DNA from: Arthrobacter sp. ES3-54
GTDB lineage: Bacteria > Actinomycetota > Actinomycetes > Actinomycetales > Micrococcaceae
Assembly (NCBI RefSeq): GCF_029504395.1
Contig: NZ_JAQFIF010000003.1
Span: 248,001 to 312,000 of the forward strand
DNA: 64,000 nucleotides
Direction: 5' to 3'
Shown here piece after piece: positions 43,038 to 51,081 of the stretch. The position numbers and the translations under genes are program-made. Positions within the stretch are counted from its first letter, which is position 1; each line of letters starts with the position of its first letter. The notes beneath the pieces were generated by a model. The model was not told the origin of the DNA. It saw only the letters and a list, made by a program, of their open reading frames with translations, and did no database searches.

Positions 43038-43069
43038 AATCCCCGCCGGGAACGTCTCCGGCGGGGATT
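43038..43069. terminator. strong bidirectional terminator
   Basis: AATCCCCGCCGG and CCGGCGGGGATT form a 12-bp stem with an 8-nt loop followed by ATTTGTGT, between two convergent genes. It ends both the solo binding-protein gene and the monooxygenase operon. Confidence 0.8.
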
Positions 43070-43096
43070 ATTTGTGTCTTGATCGCGGATCCTCGT

Positions 43097-44515
43097 CTAG
43101 ACCCGTGCCGTGACTGAATCGGTCTCGACGCCGGCACCAGCGCGCACCGGGGTGGCCAGGCCGAGGTTCTCCCGCAATGTGCTGCCCGCGTACTCCGTGG
43201 GGTACACACCGCGCTCTTGGAGTTCCGGCACGAGGTGGTTGACGATGTCATCGAGCCCGGAGGGGATGAGCCACGGCGAGATGTTGAAGCCGTCGACGGC
43301 GCCGGTCCGGGCATACTCGGTGAGCCGGTCCGCGACCTCGGTGTAGGAGCCGGTGAAGGTGGAGTCGCCCCGGCTGGTCTTGGCCGAGACGAATTGCCGG
43401 ATGGACAGGCCCTTTTCCTTGGCCTCGGCTCGCCACTGGTCGGCCAATTGGCGGGCCTTGGCGCCGTGGAAGCCGCTGCCGCGGGTTTCGGAGGTCTCTT
43501 CCACCACGGGGTCGATGTCCGGCAGCGGGCCGTCGGGGTCGTAGCCCTGCAGCTCCCGGCCCCAGAACTGCTCGAGGTACGCGATGGCCTGCTGCGGGCC
43601 AATCTGCAGGCTCCGGACCCAGGCCTTCTTTTCGAGAGCCTCCCGCGGTGTGGCGGCGAGGATGAACTCGCTGGCGGGCATAATCTTCACGTCCTGGGCG
43701 CCCCGACCGGCCCGGAGGGTGCGCTCCACTATGTCGCGGCGGAAGTCCAGGGCGTCGTCGAGCTGCGGGTGCGCGGAAAAGATGACGTCCGCCTGCCGGG
43801 CGGCGAAGTCCCGGCCCTCGGGCGAATCCCCGGCCTGGAACAGCACCGGCCGGTACTGGGCGCTGCGCGGCAGCCGGGGTGTGACGTCCACGGAGTAGTG
43901 CTGGCCGCTGTGCCGCACCCGGCGGACTGCCCCCTCCGCCGACCACCGGGCGGAGGAAGCCGAGGCCGCGATGGCGCCGTCGTCCCACGCGTCCCAGATG
44001 CGCTTGGCGGTTTCCACGAAGGCCTCGGCATGGGTGTACCTGTCCGCGTGGTCCAGGTAGCCGCCGCGGCGGAAGTTGGCGCCGGTCCAGGCGTTGTCCG
44101 TGGTGACGATGTTCCAGGCCGCGCGGCCGCCGGAGAGCAGGTCCAGCGTGGAGAGCCGGTGCGCCAGGTCAGCGGGGTCGTTGTACGTGGTGTTCTGGGT
44201 GGCGACCAGGCCGATGTTGGTGGTCACCGCCGCGAGGGCGGCCAGCGCGGTCTGCGCGTCGGGACGGCCGGCGACGTCGAGCGCGTGCGGGCGGCCGAGG
44301 TGCTCACGCAGCCGCAGTCCTTCGCCGAGGAAGAACGCCGCGAACAGGCCGCGTTCGGCGGTTTGGGCGATGCGCCGGAACGATTCAAAATCGGTCTGCG
44401 AGCCGGACTCGGCGCTCTTCCAGACTGTTCCGGAGTTGACGCCCTGGAAGAACACGCCCAGCTGGAGCTGGCCTGACGGCGTGAATTCGGCGGCGGGGTG
44501 GGTGCTGTGGCTCAT
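43097..44515 (-). CDS. luciferase-like FMN monooxygenase (NtaA/SnaA/DszA type)
   Basis: A 472-residue flavin-dependent monooxygenase of the NtaA/SnaA/DszA clade. Typical segments are QLQLGVFFQGVNSGTVWKS, LATQNTTYNDPADLAHRLST-like core, SGGRAAWNIVTTDN, YPVLFQAGDSPEGRDFAA and PASEFILAATPREALEKKAW. Reduced FMN from a separate reductase would be used to open C-S or C-N bonds. ATG 44515 has AAGGAG six bases upstream. It is the last gene of the operon. The substrate is inferred only from the co-transcribed transporter. Confidence 0.92.
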   Translation of the reverse strand: MSHSTHPAAEFTPSGQLQLGVFFQGVNSGTVWKSAESGSQTDFESFRRIAQTAERGLFAAFFLGEGLRLREHLGRPHALDVAGRPDAQTALAALAAVTTNIGLVATQNTTYNDPADLAHRLSTLDLLSGGRAAWNIVTTDNAWTGANFRRGGYLDHADRYTHAEAFVETAKRIWDAWDDGAIAASASSARWSAEGAVRRVRHSGQHYSVDVTPRLPRSAQYRPVLFQAGDSPEGRDFAARQADVIFSAHPQLDDALDFRRDIVERTLRAGRGAQDVKIMPASEFILAATPREALEKKAWVRSLQIGPQQAIAYLEQFWGRELQGYDPDGPLPDIDPVVEETSETRGSGFHGAKARQLADQWRAEAKEKGLSIRQFVSAKTSRGDSTFTGSYTEVADRLTEYARTGAVDGFNISPWLIPSGLDDIVNHLVPELQERGVYPTEYAGSTLRENLGLATPVRAGAGVETDSVTARV

Positions 44516-44525
44516 GGTGGACTCC

Positions 44526-45749
44526 TTAGTTTTCCGTGCCAGGGGCAGTGGTCGTGGCGGTCGCCCCGGCGGCGTAACGACTGGCTGGCCGCGCCAGCCC
44601 CAGCTGCTCGCGGAACGTGGCGTCCGGGATTGTGGGGGCAAGGAGCCCGCGCCGGCGCAGCTCTGGCAGTACCAGCCGCGACAGTTCCTCAAGATCCGTC
44701 TCCAGCATCGCGGGGTGCAGGCGGACGCCGTCGGCCCAAGCCAGCACGTCGGTGAGCAGTTCGGTCAGTTCAGCACCCGTCCCGACGAACCGGGCGCGCG
44801 GGCTCTGCCACACTGTGTGGCGGTTCAGTTCGGCCAGCCGCTCCGCGGCGGTCTGGCCGCGGGACTCCAGTACGACGTCGAGCTCGGCGATCAGCGCAGG
44901 CCCACTGCCGCCGGCGGCGAGTCCTGCCCGCGTCGCCGCGAGCTCGGCGGCCAGGAGCTCGGGCGTCGGGGCCGAGACCAGGAGCGCGTCGGCTGCCCCG
45001 GCTGCGACAGCCTCCGGCGTGAGGAGCCCGGCCGGGGCCAGCACAGGGAGCTGGCCCTGCGGCGGCCGCGGAATGATCGACGGACCCTTGACGGAATAGC
45101 TGCCGTTCTCGACGTCGATGTAGTGCAGCTTGTCGACGTCGAGGTAGCGCCCGGTGGGGACGTCGCGGATCACGGCGTCGTCCTCCCAGGAGTCCCAGAG
45201 CCTGCGGCTGACCTCGATGGAATCGGCGGCCTCCCCGGAGAGCCGCTCCCCGCGCACAGTGTCCCGTCCGACGGCGGCGGCATCGGCGGCGCTTGATGAG
45301 GCGGCCACCAGCCAGCCGGCCCGTCCGCCGGAGACGTAGTCGAGGCTGGCCAGCTGGGTTGAGAGGTGGAATGGCTCGGTGTAGACGGTGTCCACTTCCG
45401 GGATCAGGGCGAGGGTACGCGTCAGGGGAGACGCGAACGCGGCGCGCTGCAGGGCGTTGAGCCGGGCAGCGGCGTCCCGGTCCGGGTGATCGTGATCTGA
45501 CAATGCGGGATCTGACAGTGCGGGGTCCGGCAGTGCGGGATCCGGCAGGCCGGGGTCGGAAAACGTCGCTGCGTGGAACCCGGCAGACTCGGCGGCGAGC
45601 ACGGCGCCGCGCAGGTGTTCAGGGTCCAGCACGGACGCGGGGCCTGTGCGGGAAACCCGCCACGCGGCCGGGTGGCTGCCGGCGCCGTCGAGCTCCAGGA
45701 GCAGCAGGCCGTGTCCTCGCGGCGCGTTCTGGGCGGGAGGGGTGCTCAT
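44526..45749 (-). CDS. luciferase-like monooxygenase with repeat insert
   Basis: A 407-residue luciferase-like protein of a divergent type: LLLLELDGAGSHPAAWRV, LALIPEVDTVYTEPFHLSTQ, LDYVSGGRAGWLVAASSS and RFVGTGAELTELLTDVLAWA. A hydrophilic loop encoded by four 15-bp units near residues 66-85 has DPAL repeats. Its ATG overlaps the DUF1684 gene stop by ATGA, showing coupling. The lack of some strongly conserved flavin residues makes its activity less certain than that of its neighbours. Confidence 0.85.
   Translation of the reverse strand: MSTPPAQNAPRGHGLLLLELDGAGSHPAAWRVSRTGPASVLDPEHLRGAVLAAESAGFHAATFSDPGLPDPALPDPALSDPALSDHDHPDRDAAARLNALQRAAFASPLTRTLALIPEVDTVYTEPFHLSTQLASLDYVSGGRAGWLVAASSSAADAAAVGRDTVRGERLSGEAADSIEVSRRLWDSWEDDAVIRDVPTGRYLDVDKLHYIDVENGSYSVKGPSIIPRPPQGQLPVLAPAGLLTPEAVAAGAADALLVSAPTPELLAAELAATRAGLAAGGSGPALIAELDVVLESRGQTAAERLAELNRHTVWQSPRARFVGTGAELTELLTDVLAWADGVRLHPAMLETDLEELSRLVLPELRRRGLLAPTIPDATFREQLGLARPASRYAAGATATTTAPGTEN
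45494..45553. repeat. four 15-bp tandem units inside a coding region
   Basis: Four consecutive 15-bp units (45494-45508, -45523, -45538, -45553; first unit GATCTGACAATGCGG) differ at a few positions. Because the unit is five codons, copy-number changes would keep the frame and lengthen or shorten a DPAL-type loop. Confidence 0.75.
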
Positions 45750-46690
45750 GATGCGTCCTGTCGTTCGAAGGGGATCTGTTCGCCGGCTTCGATGGCCACC
45801 GGCAGGCGGTTCTCGGCCGGCGGCAACGGGCACGTGGCGAGATCCGTGTAGGCGCACGGCAGGTTCACCGCCCGGTTGAAGTCGAGCGAGACGGTCCCGT
45901 CGGCGCCCGGAGCTGGCACGGTGAGCGAGCGGTTGGCCGCGTAGGTGCTTTTGCCCGACGTCGCGTCCGTGAAGAGCACGGACAATGTGCCCGGAGTGTG
46001 GCCGTTGAAGACGGTGAGGCTCAGATCCTGACCGTGAAGCCGGAAGCGGATTTCCCCCGGGGCCTCGTAGACATGGTGGATTCCTTCGACCGCTGCGCCT
46101 ACTGTGGTGGGCCGCGGTTCTGCGAACGGAACGAATATTCCTGAAATGGCATATTCAGGGTTGGGCGCGTAGGCGGGTGTGCCACGGTAGCCGGTGAGCA
46201 GCGGATTCAGGGGATGCCGCGGCCGCACGACATAGCGGCCGCCGCGTTTGGCGAGCTCGATCACGGTATGACCGGCGCCGGCATCTTCCACGCGCAGATT
46301 CAGGCCTTCGCGCTCGGGAATCGGGCCAAGGACCACTGTGGCTCCGGTGCCGTCGGCGTTCAGTTCCTGCCCGTCGCGAAGGACGCGCTCACCTGCCCGC
46401 AAAACCAGGCGGACAGCGTCGTCTTCCACGCTCCACGTACCCGGCGCGCCGTCGAGGCGGGCGGGAGAGGAATCGAGCCAGTGCAGGTGGGTGACGGCGA
46501 GGAAGCCGTGGGGGTCTGCGCGGTGGCGTTCGTGCGCGGCATGCCAGTCCGCCCATTCGGCCAGGAATTCCCGGCCGGGACGGCCGTCGGGGCGGCCATC
46601 CGGAGTGTCGTCGGGGCGGTCGTCGGGACCGGTCCGGTGGGCCGGGGTGGCGGCCGGGGAGCGGCCGTCGGTGTCAGTGGGTGTAGACAT
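45746..46690 (-). CDS. DUF1684-domain protein
   Basis: A 314-residue protein of the DUF1684 family, with a charged N-terminal tail (DDRPDDTPDGRPDGRPG) before the domain. Landmarks are FLAVTHLHWLDSSPARLDG, PRHPLNPLLTGYRGTPAYAP, SLDFNRAVNLPCAYTDLATC and PVAIEAGEQ. The family is uncharacterised but recurs with flavin monooxygenases. It overlaps both neighbours (17 bp with the upstream oxygenase gene, 4 bp with the downstream one), so it is a fixed part of this operon. Confidence 0.88.
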   Translation of the reverse strand: MSTPTDTDGRSPAATPAHRTGPDDRPDDTPDGRPDGRPGREFLAEWADWHAAHERHRADPHGFLAVTHLHWLDSSPARLDGAPGTWSVEDDAVRLVLRAGERVLRDGQELNADGTGATVVLGPIPEREGLNLRVEDAGAGHTVIELAKRGGRYVVRPRHPLNPLLTGYRGTPAYAPNPEYAISGIFVPFAEPRPTTVGAAVEGIHHVYEAPGEIRFRLHGQDLSLTVFNGHTPGTLSVLFTDATSGKSTYAANRSLTVPAPGADGTVSLDFNRAVNLPCAYTDLATCPLPPAENRLPVAIEAGEQIPFERQDAS

Positions 46691-47852
46691 GGGAGCTCCT
46701 GTGGTTGTCGTGGTCGGCTGTGACGCGGGCGGCGTCGTCGGGTTCGGTGGCGCCTCCTGTGTTGCCGGCGAGGCTGGCCTCCGGGCGGCCGGCGTACGGG
46801 TCGCCCTCGGCCCAAAGTGTGGTGGGCGCGGCGGCGCGGACGGCCGGAATGACCTCGAGGGCGAAGCGCTCCAGGATTTCCAGTTGCTGGGCGAAGGGCA
46901 GCGTGGTGGGCAGCGAGATGGACTGCAGGTCGTGGCCGTACAGCGCGTGGTAGCTGAGGATCTTGTCGATCACCTGCTCCGGGCTGCCCACCAGGGCGGG
47001 GCCTTCGGCGACGGCGTGGTCGATGTCCCGGTAGGGGGAGTTGTTCCCCGGAACATTCCTGCCCGTCGTGAGGGCCTCGTAGACCGGGCCGAACTGCCGC
47101 TTGGCCTCCTGCGTGGTGTCCGCGATGAACACCCCGCCGGCGCCCGATCCGGAGCCCAGGTACTGGTGCCGGGGATCGTGCCCGTGCCGTTCGTATTCGT
47201 CGCGGTAGTGGTCGATGAGCATCTTGTAGTTTTCCCGCGGCTGGATCGCATTGGCCGTGAACAGCGGATCGCCCCACTGCGCGGCCAGGGCCGCCGAGGC
47301 CAGGCTCGTGGCGGAACCGTGCCAGACGCGCGGCGCGCCGGCGAAGGGCCGGGGCGTGGTGGTGGTGGGCTCTGTGAGCGCCGTGCGGAACGTCCCGGAC
47401 CAGGTGACGTTCTCCTCGGTCCAGAGCCGGCGGAGCAGGCCGTATTTTTCCGCGAGCAGCTCCCACTGATCCGCGAGGTCCAGGCCGAACAGCGGGTACT
47501 GCAGCACCTCGTTGCCCTTGCCGATCACCAGTTCCAGCCGGCCGCGGCTCAGCTGGTCGATCGTGGCGTAGTCCTCCGCGACCCGCACCGGGTCCAGCAC
47601 GGACAGTACCGTCACGCCGCTTTGCAGCCGGATCCTGGTGGTCACGGCGGCGATGGCGGCGAGCACGGTGGTGGGGGAGGAGGAGATGAACTCGCCCGCG
47701 TGGCGTTCCCCGACCGAGAAGCTGTCATAGCCGAGGTCCTCCGCCCGCCGCGCGGTCTCCACCACCTGGTTGAGCCGGTCCGCGGTGGAGACGATCGCCC
47801 CGGTGACGGGGTTTTTCAGGTGCGGGATGATGTCGAGGATCTGGAACTTCAC
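46674..47852 (-). CDS. luciferase-like monooxygenase
   Basis: A 392-residue LLM-class oxidoreductase. The N-terminal barrel has FSVGERHAGEFISSSPTTVL and GVTVLSVLDPVRVAEDYATI; QLSRGRLELVIGKGNEVLQ and ALVGSPEQVIDKILSYHA follow, all family features. It is translated from GTG 47852, which overlaps the binding-protein stop as GTGA. Its 17-bp overlap with the DUF1684 gene marks co-translation. It is the first of three flavin enzymes after the transporter genes. Confidence 0.92.
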   Translation of the reverse strand: MKFQILDIIPHLKNPVTGAIVSTADRLNQVVETARRAEDLGYDSFSVGERHAGEFISSSPTTVLAAIAAVTTRIRLQSGVTVLSVLDPVRVAEDYATIDQLSRGRLELVIGKGNEVLQYPLFGLDLADQWELLAEKYGLLRRLWTEENVTWSGTFRTALTEPTTTTPRPFAGAPRVWHGSATSLASAALAAQWGDPLFTANAIQPRENYKMLIDHYRDEYERHGHDPRHQYLGSGSGAGGVFIADTTQEAKRQFGPVYEALTTGRNVPGNNSPYRDIDHAVAEGPALVGSPEQVIDKILSYHALYGHDLQSISLPTTLPFAQQLEILERFALEVIPAVRAAAPTTLWAEGDPYAGRPEASLAGNTGGATEPDDAARVTADHDNHRSSHVYTH

Positions 47853-48898
47853 TGTGTTTTCCCTGCAGAGGCGGTTCCGAAGTTGGCCTCGGTGACGGTC
47901 GTGGACTCGGGAAGGGCTTCCTCGGAGAGTCCCCAGCGGTCCAGGACCTTGGCGTAGGAGCCGTCCTTGATCGCGGAGTTAAGTGCGTCCGTGATGGCCG
48001 GGGCCAGGCCGTTGCCCTTGAGCGTGGTGGCCGCGACCAGGGTCTCGGATGGCCAGCCGGCATTGACCTTACCCACCACCTTGAGGTCGTCCCGGGTGTT
48101 TTCCCGGTACGTGACGGACGGGTAGGGCGCGAGGTTCAGGTCCGTGCGTCCGGAGGACAGGGCCAGGATGGTGTCGGCGTCGGAGGAGTAGTACTGCAGC
48201 TCCGCCGGCGCCTTGCCCTTGGCCTCCAGCTCCTTGTTCCAGGCGATCAGGATCTTCTCCTGGTTGGTGCCCGAGCCCACGGAAATCTTCAGGCCGGAGA
48301 TGTCATCGGAGCCCTTGATGTTGTAGCTGGAGCTCTTCTTCGCTTCGAAGCCCATGTACGCGGCGCGGTAGCTGGAGAAGTCGAAGAGTTTCACGCGGGC
48401 GGCGTTGATGCCGACGTTGGAGAACACGGCCTCGAAGTCGCCGGACTGGGTCTTCAGCGGCCAGTTCTCCCAGGAGGTCACCTGGACATCCAGTGCCAGG
48501 CCCAGCTTGTCCGCGACCAGCTGGGCCAGGTCCACCTCGACGCCGATCGGGGTCTTGTCGTCGGTGGCATGGAAGGACAGCGGAATCGCGCCCGCTGTCG
48601 TGGCCAGGGTCAGCTTGCCGTCCTTGCCGATCAGCGTGGGGACCTTCGCGGCCAGGGCCGCGTCCTTCTCGGCCCTGATGCGCTGCTGGTCCGGCGAGGT
48701 GTTGTACACGACGCCGTTGCGCGCCGCCGTCGTCGCCGGCTGCCCGCCGGCGGCCGCGGAGGCGCCGGGATCAGCGCAGGCACTCAGTGCCAGCGTGCCG
48801 GACAGAGTGCCGATGAGGACGACGGCGGGAAGCGCCGCACGTTTCCGCCGGAGACTAGTACTGGGAAGGGCGGTGCGGAGGGCGGAGCTGATTGCCAT
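47849..48898 (-). CDS. amino-acid-type ABC binding lipoprotein
   Basis: A 349-residue PBPb protein with a lipoprotein signal ending in LALSAC and a Gly/Ala spacer. The binding domain contains DGKLTLATTAGAIPLSFHAT, GVEVDLAQLVADKLGLALDV and SVGSGTNQEKILIAW. ATG 48898 has AAGGA seven bases upstream. It sits between the ATPase gene and the first monooxygenase gene, so capture and oxidation of the same compound are likely coupled in expression. It is paralogous to the solo protein at 41946-42929. Confidence 0.93.
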   Translation of the reverse strand: MAISSALRTALPSTSLRRKRAALPAVVLIGTLSGTLALSACADPGASAAAGGQPATTAARNGVVYNTSPDQQRIRAEKDAALAAKVPTLIGKDGKLTLATTAGAIPLSFHATDDKTPIGVEVDLAQLVADKLGLALDVQVTSWENWPLKTQSGDFEAVFSNVGINAARVKLFDFSSYRAAYMGFEAKKSSSYNIKGSDDISGLKISVGSGTNQEKILIAWNKELEAKGKAPAELQYYSSDADTILALSSGRTDLNLAPYPSVTYRENTRDDLKVVGKVNAGWPSETLVAATTLKGNGLAPAITDALNSAIKDGSYAKVLDRWGLSEEALPESTTVTEANFGTASAGKTQ

Positions 48899-48907
48899 GG
48901 GTGTTCC

Positions 48908-49759
48908 TTAGATGTTGAAAGCGGGTTCGATCACCTTGGAGAAAAAGCTCCGGGTGCGTTCTTCGTGCGGGTTGGTGAAAATCTCCTGGGGTGTGCCTTG
49001 CTCGACGATCTGGCCCTGGTCCATGAACACCACCGTGTCGGCGACATCGCGGGCGAAGCCCATCTCATGCGTGACGATGATCAGCGTGGTGCCGGACTTG
49101 GCGAGCTCGCGGATGACGTCCAGGACCTCGTTGACCAGTTCCGGGTCCAGGGCCGAGGTGGGCTCGTCGAAGAGCAGGATCTTGGGGTCCAGGGCCAAGG
49201 CCCGGGCGATCGCGACGCGCTGTTGCTGGCCGCCAGAAAGCTGGCGCGGGTAGGCGCCGGCGCGGTCCTTCAAGCCCACCCGGTCCAGCAGCTCCAGGCC
49301 GCGTTCGCGGGCCTCGGCCTTGGACGACCGGGGTTTTCCGGCCCGCGGCGCGACGACCGGGGCCGCGGTGACGTTTTCCAGCGCGGTCAGGTGCGGGAAG
49401 AGGTTGAAGTTCTGGAACACCATGCCGATCTCGGTGCGCTGCTTCAGGATTTCCTTCTCGCGCAGCTCATGGAGCCGGCGCCCCCGGACCTCGTAGCCCA
49501 CCAGCGTGCCGTCGATCGCGATGAACCCGGCGTCGACCTTTTCCAAGTGGTTTATGGTGCGCAGAAGGGTGGATTTGCCGGACCCGGACGGGCCGACAAT
49601 CACGGCCACGCCGCCGGGCTCGACCGTCAGCGTGATGCCTTTGAGCACCTCCGTGGCCCCGAAGGACTTGCGGACCTTGGTGATCTCGACGAGGCCGCGG
49701 GTGGTTTCGGCGTCAGTGGCGGCGGGCGCCGGCAGGGTGTTGGTGGCAACGGTGCTCAT
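48908..49759 (-). CDS. amino-acid-type ABC transporter ATPase (GlnQ-like)
   Basis: A 283-residue ATPase of the polar amino acid group: Walker [16 protein letters not shown]-loop [19 protein letters not shown], signature [19 protein letters not shown], Walker [15 protein letters not shown], and the family-typical [21 protein letters not shown]. The N-terminal 20 residues are a low-complexity tail. ATG 49759 overlaps the permease stop by four bases. Confidence 0.95.
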   Translation of the reverse strand: MSTVATNTLPAPAATDAETTRGLVEITKVRKSFGATEVLKGITLTVEPGGVAVIVGPSGSGKSTLLRTINHLEKVDAGFIAIDGTLVGYEVRGRRLHELREKEILKQRTEIGMVFQNFNLFPHLTALENVTAAPVVAPRAGKPRSSKAEARERGLELLDRVGLKDRAGAYPRQLSGGQQQRVAIARALALDPKILLFDEPTSALDPELVNEVLDVIRELAKSGTTLIIVTHEMGFARDVADTVVFMDQGQIVEQGTPQEIFTNPHEERTRSFFSKVIEPAFNI

Positions 49760-50838
49760 CGGGTGCCCCTTTCCTGGGTGGTTTCCCTTGTTGCGGGCGC
49801 ATGCGTGGCGAGGAACTTGCGGGCCTTCTGCAGCGGGGTCAGGGGCAGCGTGCGGACGGCGCCCTTGGAGTAGTGCCGCTCGATGTAGTACTGGAAGACG
49901 CTCAGCACCGAGGTGATCACGACGTACCAGAGGGTGGCCACGAGCAGCAGCGGCAGGACCTGCTGGGTCCGGTTGTAGATGACCTGGACGGTGTAGAACA
50001 GCTCGGAGTAGGCCAGGACGTAGACAATCGAGGTGCCCTTGACCAGGCCGATCACCTCGTTGAAGGCGGTGGGCAGGATGGCCCGCATGGCCTGGGGCAG
50101 GACGATCCTGGTGGAGCGCCGCCACGCCGGAATGCCAAGGGCGGTTGCGGCCTCCAGCTGGCCCTGGTCCACGGAGAGGATGCCGCCGCGGATGATCTCG
50201 GCGGAGTAGGCGGCCTGGTTCAGCGTCAGGCCGAGGACCGCCGCGGCGAACTGGCTGATCAGGGTGGTGGTCTGCGCCTCGAAGAAGCGCACGTCCGTGA
50301 ACGGGAGCCCTAAGCTGATTTTCTCGTAGAGGTAGCCCAGGTTGTACCAAAGCAGCATCTGCACCAGCAGCGGCGTGGAGCGGAAGATCCAGGAGAAGGT
50401 CCAGGAGACGGAGACCAGCAGGGGGGACGCGGAGAGCCGCATCAGGGCCAGAATGAACCCCAGGATGAACCCGAGGGCTCCGGAGATCGCCGTCAGCTTC
50501 AGGGTCTCCAGCAGGCCGTTCACAATCGACTGCGCGGTGAACCATGGCGCCACCACGCCCCACTCCCAGCGCGGGTTGGTGGCCAGGGACCAGGCAATGC
50601 CCGCCACGCCCAGGGCGACGACGGCGGTGCCCACCCAGCGCCACGGGTGGCGGGCCGGGACCAGCCGGTAGTCGGCATAGTCTGCTGCCTTGCGGCCGGC
50701 TGAACCGGGGCCGGCCGTTTCGGGCGGTGTGGTTGCGGGGCCGGCCACTTCGGCCGGTGCGGTTTCGGGTGCGGATTCGACGCCGGCGGACGCCGGCACC
50801 GGGGCGGACTGCGCCACCGGGGTTGCTGTTGAACTCAT
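49756..50838 (-). CDS. amino-acid-type ABC transporter permease
   Basis: A 360-residue His/Glu/Gln/Arg-type permease. A long Ala/Pro/Glu-rich N-terminal tail (about 1-55) precedes the hydrophobic core with GLLETLKLTAISGALGFILG, FRSTPLLVQMLLWY and the cytoplasmic contact loop AATALGIPAWRRSTRIVLPQAMRAILP-like region (NEVIGLVKGTSIVYVLA). Only one permease gene is present, so it probably works as a homodimer. It is the first gene of the seven-gene operon, with GAGG six bases before the ATG. Confidence 0.93.
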   Translation of the reverse strand: MSSTATPVAQSAPVPASAGVESAPETAPAEVAGPATTPPETAGPGSAGRKAADYADYRLVPARHPWRWVGTAVVALGVAGIAWSLATNPRWEWGVVAPWFTAQSIVNGLLETLKLTAISGALGFILGFILALMRLSASPLLVSVSWTFSWIFRSTPLLVQMLLWYNLGYLYEKISLGLPFTDVRFFEAQTTTLISQFAAAVLGLTLNQAAYSAEIIRGGILSVDQGQLEAATALGIPAWRRSTRIVLPQAMRAILPTAFNEVIGLVKGTSIVYVLAYSELFYTVQVIYNRTQQVLPLLLVATLWYVVITSVLSVFQYYIERHYSKGAVRTLPLTPLQKARKFLATHAPATRETTQERGTR

Positions 50839-51081
50839 GCGCCACCTCGCTTCTTCCAGTTGCTGTGGGGGTACGGTTGGCTGCCAATCTAGGGGCCGCC
50901 GAAAACGTGCGGCAAGGCGGTAAGTTGCATACGTTCACGCAGGTTCGCACGGCGTCACACGACGAATTTTTGCCTCGATTTACGCCGCGTTACGTGGAGT
51001 GAACGGCCGTGACCGGCGCCTCGACCGGCCCCGTTTCGGGTGCCTAGCATGAGGGCTCCGCACCAGAGCGAGGAGACCGTC
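50839..51081. promoter_or_regulatory. divergent promoter region of the flavin-oxygenase locus
   Basis: 243 bp between the transporter operon (left) and the FAD/NAD(P)-binding gene (right). It should hold both promoters and any operator. I could not assign a convincing palindrome or -35/-10 pair by eye. Confidence 0.4.

Noticed and set aside
49760..50950. An upstream extension of the GlnQ-like ATPase frame through the permease gene
   Set aside because: The extension reads the permease DNA in another frame as Arg/Pro-rich sequence. The ATPase starts at 49759 with an ATGA overlap.
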